Assembly (NCBI GenBank): GCA_029216955.1
Contig: JANAVB010003400.1
Coordinates: forward strand, 18,245,451-18,309,450
Length of the DNA: 64,000 nucleotides
Origin: Iris pallida
Lineage: Eukaryota; Streptophyta; Magnoliopsida; Asparagales; Iridaceae
Direction: 5' to 3'
Below are positions 44,588 through 56,946 of the stretch, one piece after another. The position numbers and the translations under genes were made by a program. Positions within the stretch are counted from its first letter, which is position 1, and each line of letters opens with the position of its first letter. The notes beneath the pieces are model-generated. The model saw only the letters and a program-made list of their open reading frames with translations. It was not told the DNA's origin and made no database searches.

Positions 44588-46055
44588 GATACGAAAAGAA
44601 TGTGGGGTTGGCTGCCGTGCAGTCTGCCTTCCGGGATGGCAGCCGAGCAGTCTCAGCCCGCCGACGTTTATCGTGGTCGGCTGGCTGCCTTGGCCCGCCG
44701 GCCTTCTCGGCCCGGCCCCAGGCTTCCCCCCGTGCGGAGGCCACCACCCTCGCGCCCCCGGCCGGTCGGGATCCTGGCCTTCCCCCCAGTGGGGAGGTCT
44801 CTCCCTTGTCGGCGCCTCCCTGTGGCCCCCCTCACAGGCGCCCCCTCGTCGTGGGGGTTCCCCTCCATCCGGCCCTCTCGACGTCGCCGCCGGCGCCGCC
44901 GCGCTCGCCGCAGGCAGGCTCCTCCTCAGCAGGCCTTTCCCTCTGGCCCCCCCGACACCTCCTCCTTCCGCCGAACCTCTCGAAGAGCCGCCCCCTCCCC
45001 CCTCGGCAGAGACCAGCTCCTTCTCCCTGAGCTGGTCCCATCCGCCCCCGGCGTCCCTCCCTCTGAGCACCCCGGCCGCCGCCCTCCCCGCTGCGGCCTA
45101 CCTCCTCCTCCCCGCCTCTGCTCCCCCGAGGGCCACTCCCCCTTCTCCCGCTCTGGCCCCCACGCCGGAGAGCGTGCTGTCGTCGGTGGTTTCTCCCCAC
45201 CCCCTCGGGTCTCGAGCCCTCCTCGGGACGCGCGCCGCCCTCCTCTCCGGCGGTGGCCGCGCCACCAGCGGCACAGTTCTCTAATCCCCGCGATGCCCGC
45301 CCTGGTCCCCGTCGCTCCCTCCGTCGTCCCCGTCCCCTCCCCCTCCCTTTCCTCACGTTCTCCCGTTAGCCGAGCCCAGCCCACACTCTCCTGGCCACCC
45401 TCCTCGGTCGGCGTCCGGCGCGCTCTGCCTCCCCGCTATCTCCCTCGCCTGCGGTAACGCCGTCGCCGTCCCTCGTCTTTCCTTCGCCGTCTTCCGGCCG
45501 GGAGAAGGACCCCCCTTCCTTGGCCGACCCCCCTCTTTCCGTCGGCAGCCTCTGTCCCCCCCCGCTCCTTCCTCCTCCTCCCCTGTCCACCTTCGCCTTC
45601 CTACGTCGCCGTCCTTTCGGCTCCGGGCATAGGCCGCTGCGGAGCCCTCGCTCCTTCCCGCCGGAGCCACCCCATCCGGAGACTCCTCGCTCCCTCGGGA
45701 GCTTCGCCCATCTCGGGCCCCACGCCGCTCGGGCGGCACGCTGGCCTGCGCTAGCCCACGCGCGCTGGGGGTCCTTGGGCTGAGCGCCTCGGGCAGAGCA
45801 CCCCCAGTCTCGGGAACCGCATTTTTGTTTTCCCACTTTTAATTTCTGTTATTTTCGAAATTACGTTTTTCGTAATTTCGTATCCTTTTATCCTTTCAAA
45901 ATTTCAAAAATTTGGTCTGCCAAAATTTTGAAATTTCGAATTTCAATCTGTACCTATTCCTACCTTATTTCGGGACCCTTTTGTGTTTTTGGTCCCGCAC
46001 CTGTACTGCTCTCTGTGAGCCACTTTATTTTTTCAATAAAATGTCTCCTTAAAAA
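44588..46055 (+). mobile_element. GC-rich inserted sequence with poly(A)-like end, origin unknown
   Basis: Between two TA runs in the LTR of C lies 1.25 kb of very GC-rich, CpG-rich DNA (44600-45830), then 220 AT-richer bases ending AATAAA (46035-46040), fifteen bases and AAAAA. This is how a retroposed transcript or a 5'-truncated LINE would look. Open frames exist on both strands (for example 44600-45457 plus, 44567-45070 minus) but are Pro/Arg/Ser or Gly/Arg low-complexity and follow from composition; I recognise no domain. The LTR of A lacks the piece at the matching place. Possible flanking duplication is hidden in the TA run. Confidence 0.55.
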
Positions 46056-46284
46056 TATATATATATGTGTGCCTATATGTATATAGCTTTCCTATATATA
46101 TCTATGTATATAAATATGTTAATGTGAATAATATATATACATTATATGACTAAGTTTGTGTGCCTTGTTAGCTTATGGTTTAGTTTTGTGCTTGGTTTAG
46201 CAAGTGACTTAGGCTATGAGTTAGTAGCTATCTTGGATACTTGATTTGCATAGACTTAGTTTGTTTAGACCTAGAATTGACTAA

Positions 46285-46400
46285 CCTAGGCTAGTTGACC
46301 ATTGTTGACCCAACCCTAGCTAGTTTGACCACATTTGACTAGAGTTGACCTAGTTTGACTTATAGTTGACCAGAGTTGACCATGAGTTGACTTTGACCTA
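46285..46400. promoter_or_regulatory. W-box cluster in the LTR of C
   Basis: About twelve TTGACC/TTGACT words in 120 bases, the counterpart of 25660-25860 in A. Confidence 0.5.
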
Positions 46401-47570
46401 GATTGACTTAGACTCATGTAGATTGCATTATAATTTTAATTACCATATAAATTGAACTCTTTATAACCTGTGTTGCTCTAACTAGTACTCTGTGACTCCA
46501 GTTGGCCATCTTTTCATATCAGCTGTTTAGGGTATCAGGCGAGTACATTCTTTGACCGTTTCATAATTGATAGGATTTATATTTATGCTCTAGATTAATT
46601 TACTTGATGCTGTCACGTTGTTAACACGGATTGGTACTATATGGATCCCTTCATCATATGTTATCCCCCTCGGGAGCATCGGGTTACGGCATATCATGTG
46701 CGTTTCACTTTCATCATGTACTCCGGTGCTTTACTATTCATGTGCACTCTTGTGATTCATGTACTCTCATGTTTACAGAGCCCCTCATGTATACTTTATG
46801 TGCACCCATTTATGGGCCCCCATGTGAAATCAAGTACAATAACATAACTTGTCTGGATCTTTGTGTAATGATTGGGGTACGGGGGAGTATAAATGGTCAT
46901 GTGAACAATTCCAAAGTAGTGTAGTCATGTACAAACTTTTATATTTATTGTCAAACCGTTCACATGTCTATCTTGTACTCTATATCATTAGCCACTGATA
47001 GTTACTTATAGTAGATATTTCCTTACAGTCATCGCTTTTACTTCATGTATATTCTTCAGCGTTTCATGTATCTTACTCTATAGCATGCTTACATTTCCTG
47101 TCATGATATGAACTGCGTGAGATGTATTGTGCTCGTTCCTGTCCTGACTGGACCTGTTGAAAATATTATAGGTAACCTGGAGATTCATAGCTAGCCTAGA
47201 GGACCAGTAGAGCTTGGAGTAGATTACTAGTTTATGGTTTAGTTTCTCTTTTAGAACTTGTTTTGTAATAAGAGGTGTCTTGAGATTATTGAGATGTTAT
47301 TATTTTGGGAGTTTATTTAAGTTGTTATTGTCTTGAGTTTTATATAGTTGTTAGACTCCTGTGTTATCTTATCGTGCTTAGATTGTGATTGAGTATTATC
47401 GTATCTTATACTTGTCCTCCATTCGGGGTTGAGGTTGTGATAGGTACATTATATAATTGCGTGAGTTATTGATTAGATAGTGACCTAGAACATCGTTCTA
47501 CCACTGATACTGCGGCGTAGGCTGGACGTACCCACTTCTCGTGTCCCTATACTGGGTGCGGGTCGTGACA

Positions 47571-49788
47571 CGTTTTTAGTAGTGGCCCATGCAGGTCGAG
47601 AGTCGCATTAGTGCGATGTCGTGGTAGTGCAACGATTAGTTGTACTGCTGCACGTCTGCGATAGAAACTAAGGAATAGGCTTTAGCAGAGAGGTTACTCA
47701 ATCACAGTTAGGACTACTTGAGCAGATTCCTGGGATGACCCTTGAGAATCTTATTATAAACTATCTCGAAATTCGATTCTGACAGTTTCTGTCTACTTCC
47801 TTGGTCGTCGTTGAATTTGATTCTTGGTATTCATTATTGACTTAATTTTCTACCAAGATAATATTATGGGCTAGGTTGCCTCAGTCATGGAATCTAGAGT
47901 CTTCTACAGCCATATTAGCCGGTTTGGTGATGAGATAGAGTCTAATTTTGGTTGTATTTCTCGGATGTGGGAATTTAAAGTTTTCGCAGCCAAGCTAGCG
48001 ACAATACAAAAATTTTAAATACCATAATTCTAGAGGTATGTACCTTAGTTGTGGACTCTATGGATGATCGCTATTGTACTTACTAGCATAACGAGAATTC
48101 TGGTAAAATGGTTCTGGATAGACAGGTATGATTATCAGATTGTAGAATAAATACCATATAGATGGTGCCCTAGTATGATGGAGTAGAATATTAGTGTGGA
48201 TGTCACTTGAGTATCATGGATTAGATAGAGGGAGTTAGGCCACCTGTAGCATAGCACCATGCCCCGCACCATCAAAGGGATATACCCCAGAGGGGCAGGG
48301 CTTTTGTACTGACGGTTGTGGAGACCGACGCTATGAGTGACGAGTTAGCAGGTCTGCCCTTCTTGTCCTTCTTTTCCATCTTGTTATGTGATTCCATTAG
48401 TACCTGTCAAGATATGTTGTGCTGTGATATATAGTATAGTGACCTGTTCGAGACTATGATATCACGACCTGTAGGAATCATGTTTTACATGCTTTAGATA
48501 GAATTTTCTTGACCTTGATTGCTGTGTGTTTGACCTAGAAGGAGTACGATGTATTGGACATGCCATATGATTATCAGACTGTATCTTGGGAAGGTTTTGA
48601 ACATATCATCTTTGCTTTCGTTTCAATCTTTTTCAAAAAAATATAATGTTTTCCATCACAAATTAACTTAGGAGTAGGGAAAACTTCAGATAACTAGTCT
48701 AATTCTTTGTAGAACTTCATTAGTTATAACTCTTTCATAGTATAATGGTTTGATAGCTTGTATTAGGACTTATTCTTAGGTATGGTAGTCTAGTTGACAA
48801 TAGAATAATAACCCTTTATAGTTAAATCTCTGTTGATTTTGACTATTAGTTTCATATAGGATGTTAGTCTGCTCAGGAGGTAGTATAGTAGGATATATTG
48901 ATGGTTAGAACAGTGATATTTCGTATGTGTACTTTAGAAACAACAAGGATATTCAAGGTCGGTTTGTTTTTGTGGACTTGAATAATTTTAGGTTATTGAT
49001 TCTCGAGATATTTCACTTAAGCTTGTGATGCTAAATTTAGGAATTTAGAAATGGAGAAGAGAATGTAACTATGAAGCGATGATGATACCAAAATTGAATA
49101 AGATGTTTGTAAGAAGACATAATGAGCACAAGGATTTTGGATTATGGGAAAATTTAAAGATTTTATGGAGGTTATAAAATTTAAGAAGAATAATATTTGA
49201 AGGTGTACGTGAAGGAAATACGAAGGTCGATTTTATAATAAAGAATAAGTTCCTGCATGACATAGTAGTATTAGCTTCGAATAAATTCGAGGACAGTGAT
49301 TTAAAAAAGTTCGAGGATTTTATAGACTTTGATCTAGAGATTTTGGATCCAAGTTAGGACGAGGTGTAGGAATTAAAATTTTTGGGATGATTAAGTGGAA
49401 GATCAGAAAGAAGGAATAAGAGTTTTAACCAGAGCATGATTCATGAGAAATGCCTTGAAAATTTAGGCCCTGCTTCTAGGAGGGAGTTTTAGTCACCAGA
49501 CCTAATTTGAGGTGAGTTTTCGACCTAGGCTTTAGAATGTCTTTTGTGATATTTTGTTACACCCCTTGCTTGTATGTTTTGATACCTTGTGATTTCCTTA
49601 TGCTGGAGTATGGCTAGTATAGCAAGATGAGACCTCAAACTGATATTGTCGGCCATGACCATGTATGTTATTCTTTCAAATTGCATGATTTAGATAAGCT
49701 TCTAAGACCATGATTGTTGGAGACGAGACTCTAGAAGAAGTACGACCATCTTAATTTCAAGGTCGAAATTTTCTAAGGAGGGTAGACC
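47571..49788 (+). other. Internal region of C: leader, gag scrap, polypurine tract
   Basis: 47571-47600 is the leader block (CGTTTTTAGTAGTGGCCC). The only coding match is 48236-48400, similar to the gag end of A (27445-27590, around CACCTGTAGC...GACCGACGC). RT, RNase H and integrase are absent. 48400-49740 has no recognisable gene. 49752-49788 is the polypurine tract (TTCAAGGTCGAAATTTTC then TAAGGAGGGTAGACC). Confidence 0.7.
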
Positions 49789-50597
49789 TGTAACACCCAC
49801 TTTTCTAAAATGAGAGTAATTTTGAACTTTCGTAAAAGTTTATTATATAATAATAGGATTTATGATTTATGAGGATTTTTAATTAATTTAATACTATTTA
49901 AAATTGGTGAATTATAATTTTGATGTGTTAGCTAGTGAACCCTAGAATGGTTGAGCCTAAAGACTAACCATGACCATGGAGACCTAACCATGTAATTAGA
50001 ATAACTATTTACAACTTTTCATGCTAAGGGTATTTTGGTTATTTTGTTACTTTTGAATTATTTAGGATTTTAATTAATTAATGAATTTTAGATTATTTTA
50101 ATAATATTTAATTTGATGTATTGTAATTTTGGTCATTTTTTATATTTTAATATTTTAGGAATTTTTATATTTTAATATTGATTTTATGGAATTTATTTAG
50201 TCGGGTTTGAGTTTCGTTTCGTTTTGACTTGTGTTAGTGACCCGGGTAGCTTAGACTCTAGAAGGAACCCCAAAATTAGTTAGTCATGGCCCACAAATCC
50301 CACTAATTAAGTTAGTAAGTTTAGACTAATCTCACTTGTTAGATTGGTTAAGTTAGAGGTTTAAAGTTAACCCTTTTGATCCCAAACTTGAACCTAACTT
50401 AAAATTAACCAAGAGGACCAGTTGAGGCCTTATTGGGCTTTCCCCCAGGCCCAAATAGGGTTTAATGGTAGCCACTATAGGCAGGTTAGCCTCCCTTCCT
50501 TTCATTTCATTCCATCTTGTCACTTTTCCTTCACAAAGTGTTCTTTCCTAAATTAGAGAGCTTTCCTCTTTGATTTGATCTCCAAATCCTTACATCC
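49789..50597 (+). mobile_element. 3' LTR of C, left 809 bases
   Basis: Matches 41764-42570 closely and stops after TTACATCC, where the 5' LTR continues CTCCACCAAAAC. Element W starts exactly there. Confidence 0.9.
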
Positions 50598-52861
50598 TGT
50601 CAGGACCCGATTCGTAGAGTCATTTATTTACATATTTTATCTCTTGGAATCGATCGTCCTCGCTTGGGCGTGATGCCGTATAAGTCTAGAATTGCACTTG
50701 TATAAGGCAAAGATGGTACATAATTGATTATCTTCAAATAGGAACACATCGCAGCGGCAGAAGCAGATAAATTGAAGTTAATGAGGACAATCTTTCTCAT
50801 TAAATAGAAATACATCACTTCTTTATAGCAGCTGAGATAAAAGGATAACTTGAAGTCACACAGAGATATATAGAACTTTATTTTCTTTATTGATAATGGA
50901 AGAATAGTACAAGATTTTTATTGAAGTACAATGCTTACAACCAATCTCACTTTACATTGAAAGCCAACTGAACAATGCTATACAGCTTCCATTTGATACT
51001 TGGATACATTGGATTACAACTGGATATACCGACTTGGCTTACAACTCACTGGTACAACTGATTACAATGTTCCATACATTATGCCCTTTATAAACAGAAG
51101 ACATCATCTTATACAAGGAGAGCTTCTGTTTTACCAACAAATCTTCGATGCCGCGGGACCAATCAAGCCAATCTTCGTGTGTAGAATATCCCAAGCACGA
51201 GCACCTGCCCACAAAACGTGGATCAGTACATCATCTATGTACTGGCGAGAGGAATCCAACCCACTCGCCTAAACCAACACTAACTGGTCAATTTTTGCAA
51301 GCATTTAATAGAATGATCTTTCTACTTGGGGCCTAGCATCAGTTTACGGTTCATGGGAAATAATCATAGTGAAGCATGTAAACTTATTCTTAGCAATATT
51401 CTTGTGGACGTATCATTAGCATTCTTGGTGTTATTATGCAAAGACATCATTGAGGCATCGTTAACATTAACATCTTAAATATGTTATGACAATTCTCACT
51501 TCAAGCATCACTTAGCATGTATGTTATCTTTGAACAATGATTATAGCCAGGCATCTTTCTAGCATACTGAATTTAACATGTTAAGCATATCATAGAGTTC
51601 TCTTTTAAAGGCAACATCATAACATTGACTTGTTTAGCATAATTAAGCAGACAATTCAACCAACATATATTGCATATATCACATTTAAGTGATTTCTTAT
51701 CGATAGCCAACTCCCTCGTACCTGCATAAAAACACAGGATAATATGATATACTTACTCTGTCTGCACAAAACATTCATTAGCGTGCATCCTGACTACATG
51801 ACCACTGGTGCTACGCACCATTTAAGGACTTTGCCATATAGGACTTCATAGGGTATGGGATGTGCCCTTCACCAGGTTGCGAGCCCGAATGAAGGTTCCA
51901 ATACCGCGTGCCACCAAAGTACGCCGATTCCCTCCTAGGCCGACTCGATCCTGACGCCCCGGGTACCGTTCGAGGAAATAATACCTTGTATACAAGTTTG
52001 CCCATGGTCATACGAATGCGTGTCCGACTCGATCGTGTTCGTAGCCATATGATAAAATAATAAGATAAGTAAAGGCAACAGTTCATTATCTCATCTTTCT
52101 AATATTACCCCCTGTTCACTTGGTGATCTCAATGATCCCAAGCCTCATTCTTTCTCATTACATCAATCATTGCAACATTTCTCATATCATTCCTTTCTAA
52201 GAGGAATAAACAATATTTCCTTCATCTCGATAGGACCTACAATATTTCATTCATTTCATAGGGACAATATTCATTCTTTCATTGCTTATAAGGAACCAGG
52301 CAACAGCGACAGTTACACAGAAGGTACAAGATTGAGGTATTTCATTCATTTCTTTTGTGTTAATAGCATAACCAGTTCATTACTCATGTATCATTCACGT
52401 ATCATCTCATTACTCAAGTATTCATTGCTTAAGCAATATTAACCAAAGGGACGTTATCAATTTATTTCAAGCATCAAGTCGCATTTGCAGTTCAAGTGTG
52501 ATTCATTCAGCAGTTCAATAATTCTTAGCATAAGCATCTCTATTATTTAGCAACTAAAACATGGAACATTTGGGGACAATTCATAGCATCACGTTATTCT
52601 ATTTATTAAACATGGAGGAATAAGGAGGAAGAAGGATAGTTCCACTTGCCTGCATAAAAGGGACTTCTTATTCTGGTTGCACACATTCCCCCTAAGCGTA
52701 GCTCCACCTGCGAGCCACATTCCAACACTTAATCCGTCTAGCCATCTAAGAGAGACTGCATCAGTCTTCAACTCTCTTGATCTCCAACACAAGTCACGGT
52801 CTAACATTCTGATCCCATCCAACAAGCCAACCAAATGCCTCGCGCGGAGCGGGGCATTACA
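50598..52861 (-). mobile_element. LTR of gypsy element W (3' LTR)
   Basis: Minus strand TGTAATGCCCCGCTCC...GGGTCCTGACA, 2264 bases. Preceded on the minus strand by TTTCGAGGACAAAACG (52880-52895), the box found before polypurine tracts in this window, so it is a 3' LTR. No gene inside. Confidence 0.75.
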
Positions 52862-53804
52862 TAATATACCACTCAAAAACGTTTTGTCCTCGAAACTTAA
52901 GGAAACAACTCACCTACTAGATTCACTTAGTCACAACGAGTTATTCATTCAGCTTCAATTCAATATTCATTTCAGCATACTCGGTCATCTCAAAATAGCT
53001 ATCCAACTGTACCATTTAAATCCATCAACGATTCGATCTGTCTATCTCTTTTTCAATTACTTGTAACTTCTTATTGATTCACCAACATTTTTCTTGCATT
53101 TCTATCTTGGTCGTAACATATCACTTCGTTTGGATACATACACATATTTTAGGCGTCCCCAAAACATATGTATTTCAGCCAAAGTTCGTGCTAGTGTGAT
53201 AAACTCTTCCCATAATGTTATCTCAGTCGCAACCTATCACTTCGGTTGGATCCATACACATATTTTAGACATCCCCAAAATATATGTACTTCAGCCAACT
53301 TCTATGTTAGTGCGATTCGATCAGCCACGATATAACTCTCTTTTCCAAATCCGACTCAATATCTTTCAATTGACTTATTACTTTATTCACTTGTCACAAT
53401 CACTATCTTCCAGGCCACAACACTTAACATCAGGGACAACTTGGGCAAGCTCTCTATCCAAGCATAATATTTCTAACATTCGACCAAGGGTCTAACTTAG
53501 AGCCAATCATATCAAGAGTTCACAATATGCCATCATATTCTTTTCCAATCCAACAATATTTCTCACTGAGGCAATTTATTTTTTTATAAAAGATATAATC
53601 TGCCGTCACCCACGATCGATTACCCGAGTCGGGGTATAATTCTATGCAACAGTCAAGGTTAACCCAGCTACCCGACTATAGATACCGATCTAATATTCCC
53701 GTCATGAGCAGTTAATTCCATCTCATGGAATAATTCACTACTCGATACATACAATTCAAGTCTCATCCCTCGATTCCATTTCCCATTATAGGCCGACACA
53801 TAAT
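52862..53804 (-). other. 3' internal end of W
   Basis: Non-coding by eye. A segment of about 100 bases with CAACCTATCACTTCGGTTGG is present twice in tandem (53105-53210 and 53221-53325, period about 115). Cut at 53805 by the LTR of Z. Confidence 0.5.
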
Positions 53805-54666
53805 TGTAGAAGCCTAAAAAATATGGGGTTCATGCGGGTTACAAATTGCCGTATAGGTACCTTGGCCCAAACAGGTCCGCATGAAGGAAAGTCGCATGAC
53901 TGTTCAAAGACATATGCGGCCCGTCGACAAATAGCTGCAGAAGGAAAATATGTGACCAAGGAGGAGCAGTTCGACTGATAAAGCTAACAAGTCCTATAAA
54001 ACATGACAGTTCTGACACTTCGACAAGAAAGATAAGACGTGAGACGTCGCCCAAAAGCAGGGTTCGTACGCCTCCATGCGGCCAGAAGAGTGTCATCTAA
54101 GCCGCATGAAACTTATGCAGCTCAGATTATGCGGCCCCAAAGTTTCCAAATGCAGCCAGGAGTAGTTATGATCCAAGCCGCATGCATGAGTCTCATACGA
54201 CCCTGCATGATCGAAGATTGAGAATGCTATACGCAATGGGACACGTGGCAATCTGACCAATTCCTTAACTACCCAGATTTGCTGTAACAAAATCCCAACA
54301 AATCGACAGATGGCAGCCCAAGAACGGGTCTTCGCGTGCTAATCAGCCACGTGGCCGCAAGCCGTCCATGCGGCTCAAAATACATCTTATTATAAATAGC
54401 ATGGTGCCACACCCCTGCAAAAGGCTGGCAACCTTCAAGAAAAAAGCAATATCTTCATGAGCTAGGGACTGCATCATATAGTCCATGGAGTAAGGCAGAG
54501 TTGATAGCACTTTCCCGAGCCTCTACCGTCACCCCCCAGAATCAAAACTAAACAATTGTACTTAGATTATTTTCTAGGCTTTCTTTCTAGGCTCTTCTTT
54601 GTACAAGCAAGTTTGTAATCAATTCCAGTGTTCTGTAATACCTGTTGTTGATTTTTTATGACAAAC
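53805..54666 (+). mobile_element. 5' LTR of Tat element Z
   Basis: Starts TGTAGAAGCCTAAAAAA (compare 9368), ends before the primer site. TATAAATA at 54391-54398 is a good TATA box. The part before it carries ATGCGGC/GCCGCAT words (53880-54375), some as stems (54075-54082 with 54101-54108; 54101-54107 with 54129-54135). Left edge depends on one comparison. Confidence 0.6.
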
Positions 54667-54670
54667 ACGA

Positions 54671-54689
54671 TAGCGACTCTGCTGGGGAC
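54671..54689 (+). promoter_or_regulatory. Primer-binding site of Z
   Basis: TAGCGACTCTGCTGGGGAC; as in D2 but with TGG changed to TAG, which would weaken pairing with the CCA end of the tRNA. Confidence 0.7.
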
Positions 54690-55085
54690 ATCCTTCTCTT
54701 CTGATGAGAAGTTGGTGACGCAATCTGATGCATCCAAGCTCGGCTCTACACAGCAGATGCTTGTGGTTCACTTTGACCAACAAGCCTTTGAAGAAATGCT
54801 CTCTGAAGGGAGCGCCAGCCCGTCTCAGAAGCGAGCCAACCCGAAGAGGACTCGCAAGGCGTTGGTGCGCAAAACTGTTGCCCCCGACCAAGTTCTCGAA
54901 GAAGCCCCTTCTACAGCCCAAGACGGTGACCAGAACTCTCTTGTGGCTTGGTTTGCGACCGCAGAGGACCCCACTATCCCCAAATCCAGTAGAAGAAAAT
55001 ACTACGATGCTAAGTTTTTGGGGGCATAAGTGAACTCCATGCGGACAAAGAAGAGGCCGCAGAGAGGAGATGGGCAGTCTGCCTA

Positions 55086-55229
55086 TGCAACAGCCAACTC
55101 CGACCGCAGGCAGACGACTCATGCGGCAGCCAACTCTCGCCGCAGGAAGATGATCCATGCGGCAGCCAACTCTAGCCGCAAGAAGATATTCCATACGACG
55201 ACCAATCCTTCCCACAGACAGGACGTCTC
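55086..55229 (+). repeat. 36-base minisatellite in ORF1 of Z
   Basis: Four units of 36 bases; units 2 and 3 hold TGCGGC and GCCGCA 11 bases apart (55122-55127/55139-55144 and 55158-55163/55175-55180), so each can fold. In frame with ORF1. Confidence 0.75.
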
Positions 55230-56400
55230 ATGCGGCCCTGTCAGAAGCTCTGTGTTCGACTGCCTCTCATGCGGGCCCGACGCCATGCGGCCTACTAAAG
55301 ATGCAGGTTGTATCAGTCTGGACTCTTTTTACTATGCGCCTTTGGGTGCTAAGTCAAAAAAGTCTGGGGCAGTACGGGCTCAACCAGTCCAGTCAACTGT
55401 CCAAGTTGCTGACTGTCAGTGGGCCCCGTTAACTGTTACACGGGCTCCTGATGGAAAGTTGTACAGAACCACCCGTGTCCAGTCCCCCAGGGCTAACGGA
55501 CAAGATGGGTCTTTAAAGTCTCCCTCTAAAGATCCAAAGCAAGTGCTTTTACTAGCCACGGATCATGGAGCAAACATGATGCCTAAGCACTCGTGCGCTC
55601 GGGATCCCCGAGTTCACAAGTTTGGTGCAAAGGCAGAGCAGCTTCCTACCGACTTACGTGACGTGATTACTCACAAGCGTAAGACGGCAGCGTCAGCATG
55701 CAATGAGTCCCTCTCGGGGCATCATTGCACCCAAGTCATCATCAACTGCTGCTGTAACAAATCAGCAGCGCCTGAAGATCGGTAGTCAGTTTTCCAGCGA
55801 CTGCAGCAGCCAGCACCTGTCCGACAGGTACAAATTCCATGGGACGAAGAGTTTCCTTTCGCCTCCTGTAATTCAAGTCAAAAGGTTCGCCCTGGCAAGG
55901 GAGAAAAGAAGACAAGCTCTCCCAGCCCGGCCATCTCGTCCAGTACTGCAAGGAGACCCTCATCTGGGGGGTTCCCATCAACCACAGGGGATGTCTATTT
56001 AGGCACTCGATCCAAAAAAGAACCTTCCGGCACCCGGGGGTGCACCTTCGGCCTCCTTGAGAGTAGATCAAGCTGGGGGTAGCAGTCCCCTCAATGTATG
56101 CGACAACCCGGTGTACCAAAAGCACACGAAGGAGGTAGAGATCCCCTAGAACTCTGTAACAGAATCAAATTTTCTCGAGGGCCACCTCCCTCACCAAGAC
56201 GATGCGGCTTCCTGCACTGGGGGTAGCACCCCTTCTGAGTCTGACGAAGATGATATTTCGATATTTCCTGACGACTTCTCTATACAAGGGTATAGCACCG
56301 AGAGTACCTCTGCCACAATCCCTTCCACCTCTACCCATGTGAGAACAGTCTTTATGACTGACGACGTCATAAAGCACCTTCCGACCGACAATGGCTAGAA

Positions 56401-56946
56401 GTGCTGGAAGCCATACTCCTGTCCTTGGTCAAGTCTGTGGACGAGATCAAAGCTGCCTTGCTAAGTCAACCAGCAAGGATGCCCGAACAAACAAATTTGG
56501 GACCCGCAGTTAACGCAGACTCCAACACGACTGCCCCTCCTTTGGGTGATGATCCCGTAGCACCATCCGTTCCTTCAGCTGCAGATGAAGCCAAGGAGGC
56601 AAGGAGGGAAGTCCAGGAGCTTCGGGTAATGTTTAATGCCCGAGACTCCTCTCGGGATCTCATAATACGGCAGCTATATCCCGTTGCATGGAGAGATGTG
56701 CCTTTTCCACCGCGGTACAAGCCGTTTCATATCGATTCTTATGATGGAAAGACCTCTGCTAGTCGGTACATGACTTACTTTGAAGTCACAATCGACCACT
56801 TGCCGCATAGTGATGCCATCCTCACACGACTATTCATCAGAGCATTGGAGGGGATCGCGTTCGACTGGTACCGCAACCTTCCTGACAACTGCATTCACTC
56901 TTTTGACGGCTACAAACACATATTCCTGGAAAGATTTTACGAGGTG
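56401..56946 (+). pseudogene. Tat gag of element Z, cut by CACTA-2
   Basis: Gag N-terminal region and capsid-like domain: REVQELRVMFNARDSSRD coiled part, then FHIDSYDGKTSASRYM and WYRNLPDNCIHSFDGYKHIF, ending ...ERFYEV at 56946. Homologous to 11960-12295 of D2. The last open codons to 56970 come from the transposon end. Confidence 0.85.

Larger units (their letters stand above)
41764..47570 (+). mobile_element. 5' LTR of gypsy element C
   Basis: Starts TGTAACACCCACTTTTC, ends GGGTCGTGACA; the first 800 bases recur at 49789. Related to the LTR of A in ends and layout. 5807 bases long because a foreign GC-rich piece (44588-46055) lies inside. Other parts: stem GTCCGAAAG/CTTTCGGAC (43251-43259/43295-43303), a long field of ATGCATGTATGT-type simple sequence (43450-44370), and a W-box cluster at 46285-46400. 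Confidence 0.85.
54658..56396 (+). pseudogene. Tat ORF1, element Z
   Basis: Open from ATG 54658 through a TAA at 55027 to TAG 55783 in one frame, then shifted pieces to 56396. N-terminal block homologous to D2 ORF1 (SSDEKLVTQS, FDQQAFEEML), then a region with four 12-residue repeats (HAAANSxRRKxI, 55086-55229), and a later block HKRKT...INCCCNK like D2. Acidic Ser-rich tail (GGSTPSESDEDD) before gag. Function of ORF1 in these elements is unknown; no known domain. The primer site lies inside the coding start. Confidence 0.65.

Noticed and set aside
44600..45457. 285-codon frame in the GC-rich island as a gene
   Set aside because: Overlapping long frames exist in other frames and on the other strand, all low-complexity; stop codons are rare simply because of the GC content.
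46631..46924. 97-codon frame in the LTR of C
   Set aside because: Not conserved in the matching part of the LTR of A; simple TCATGT words dominate.
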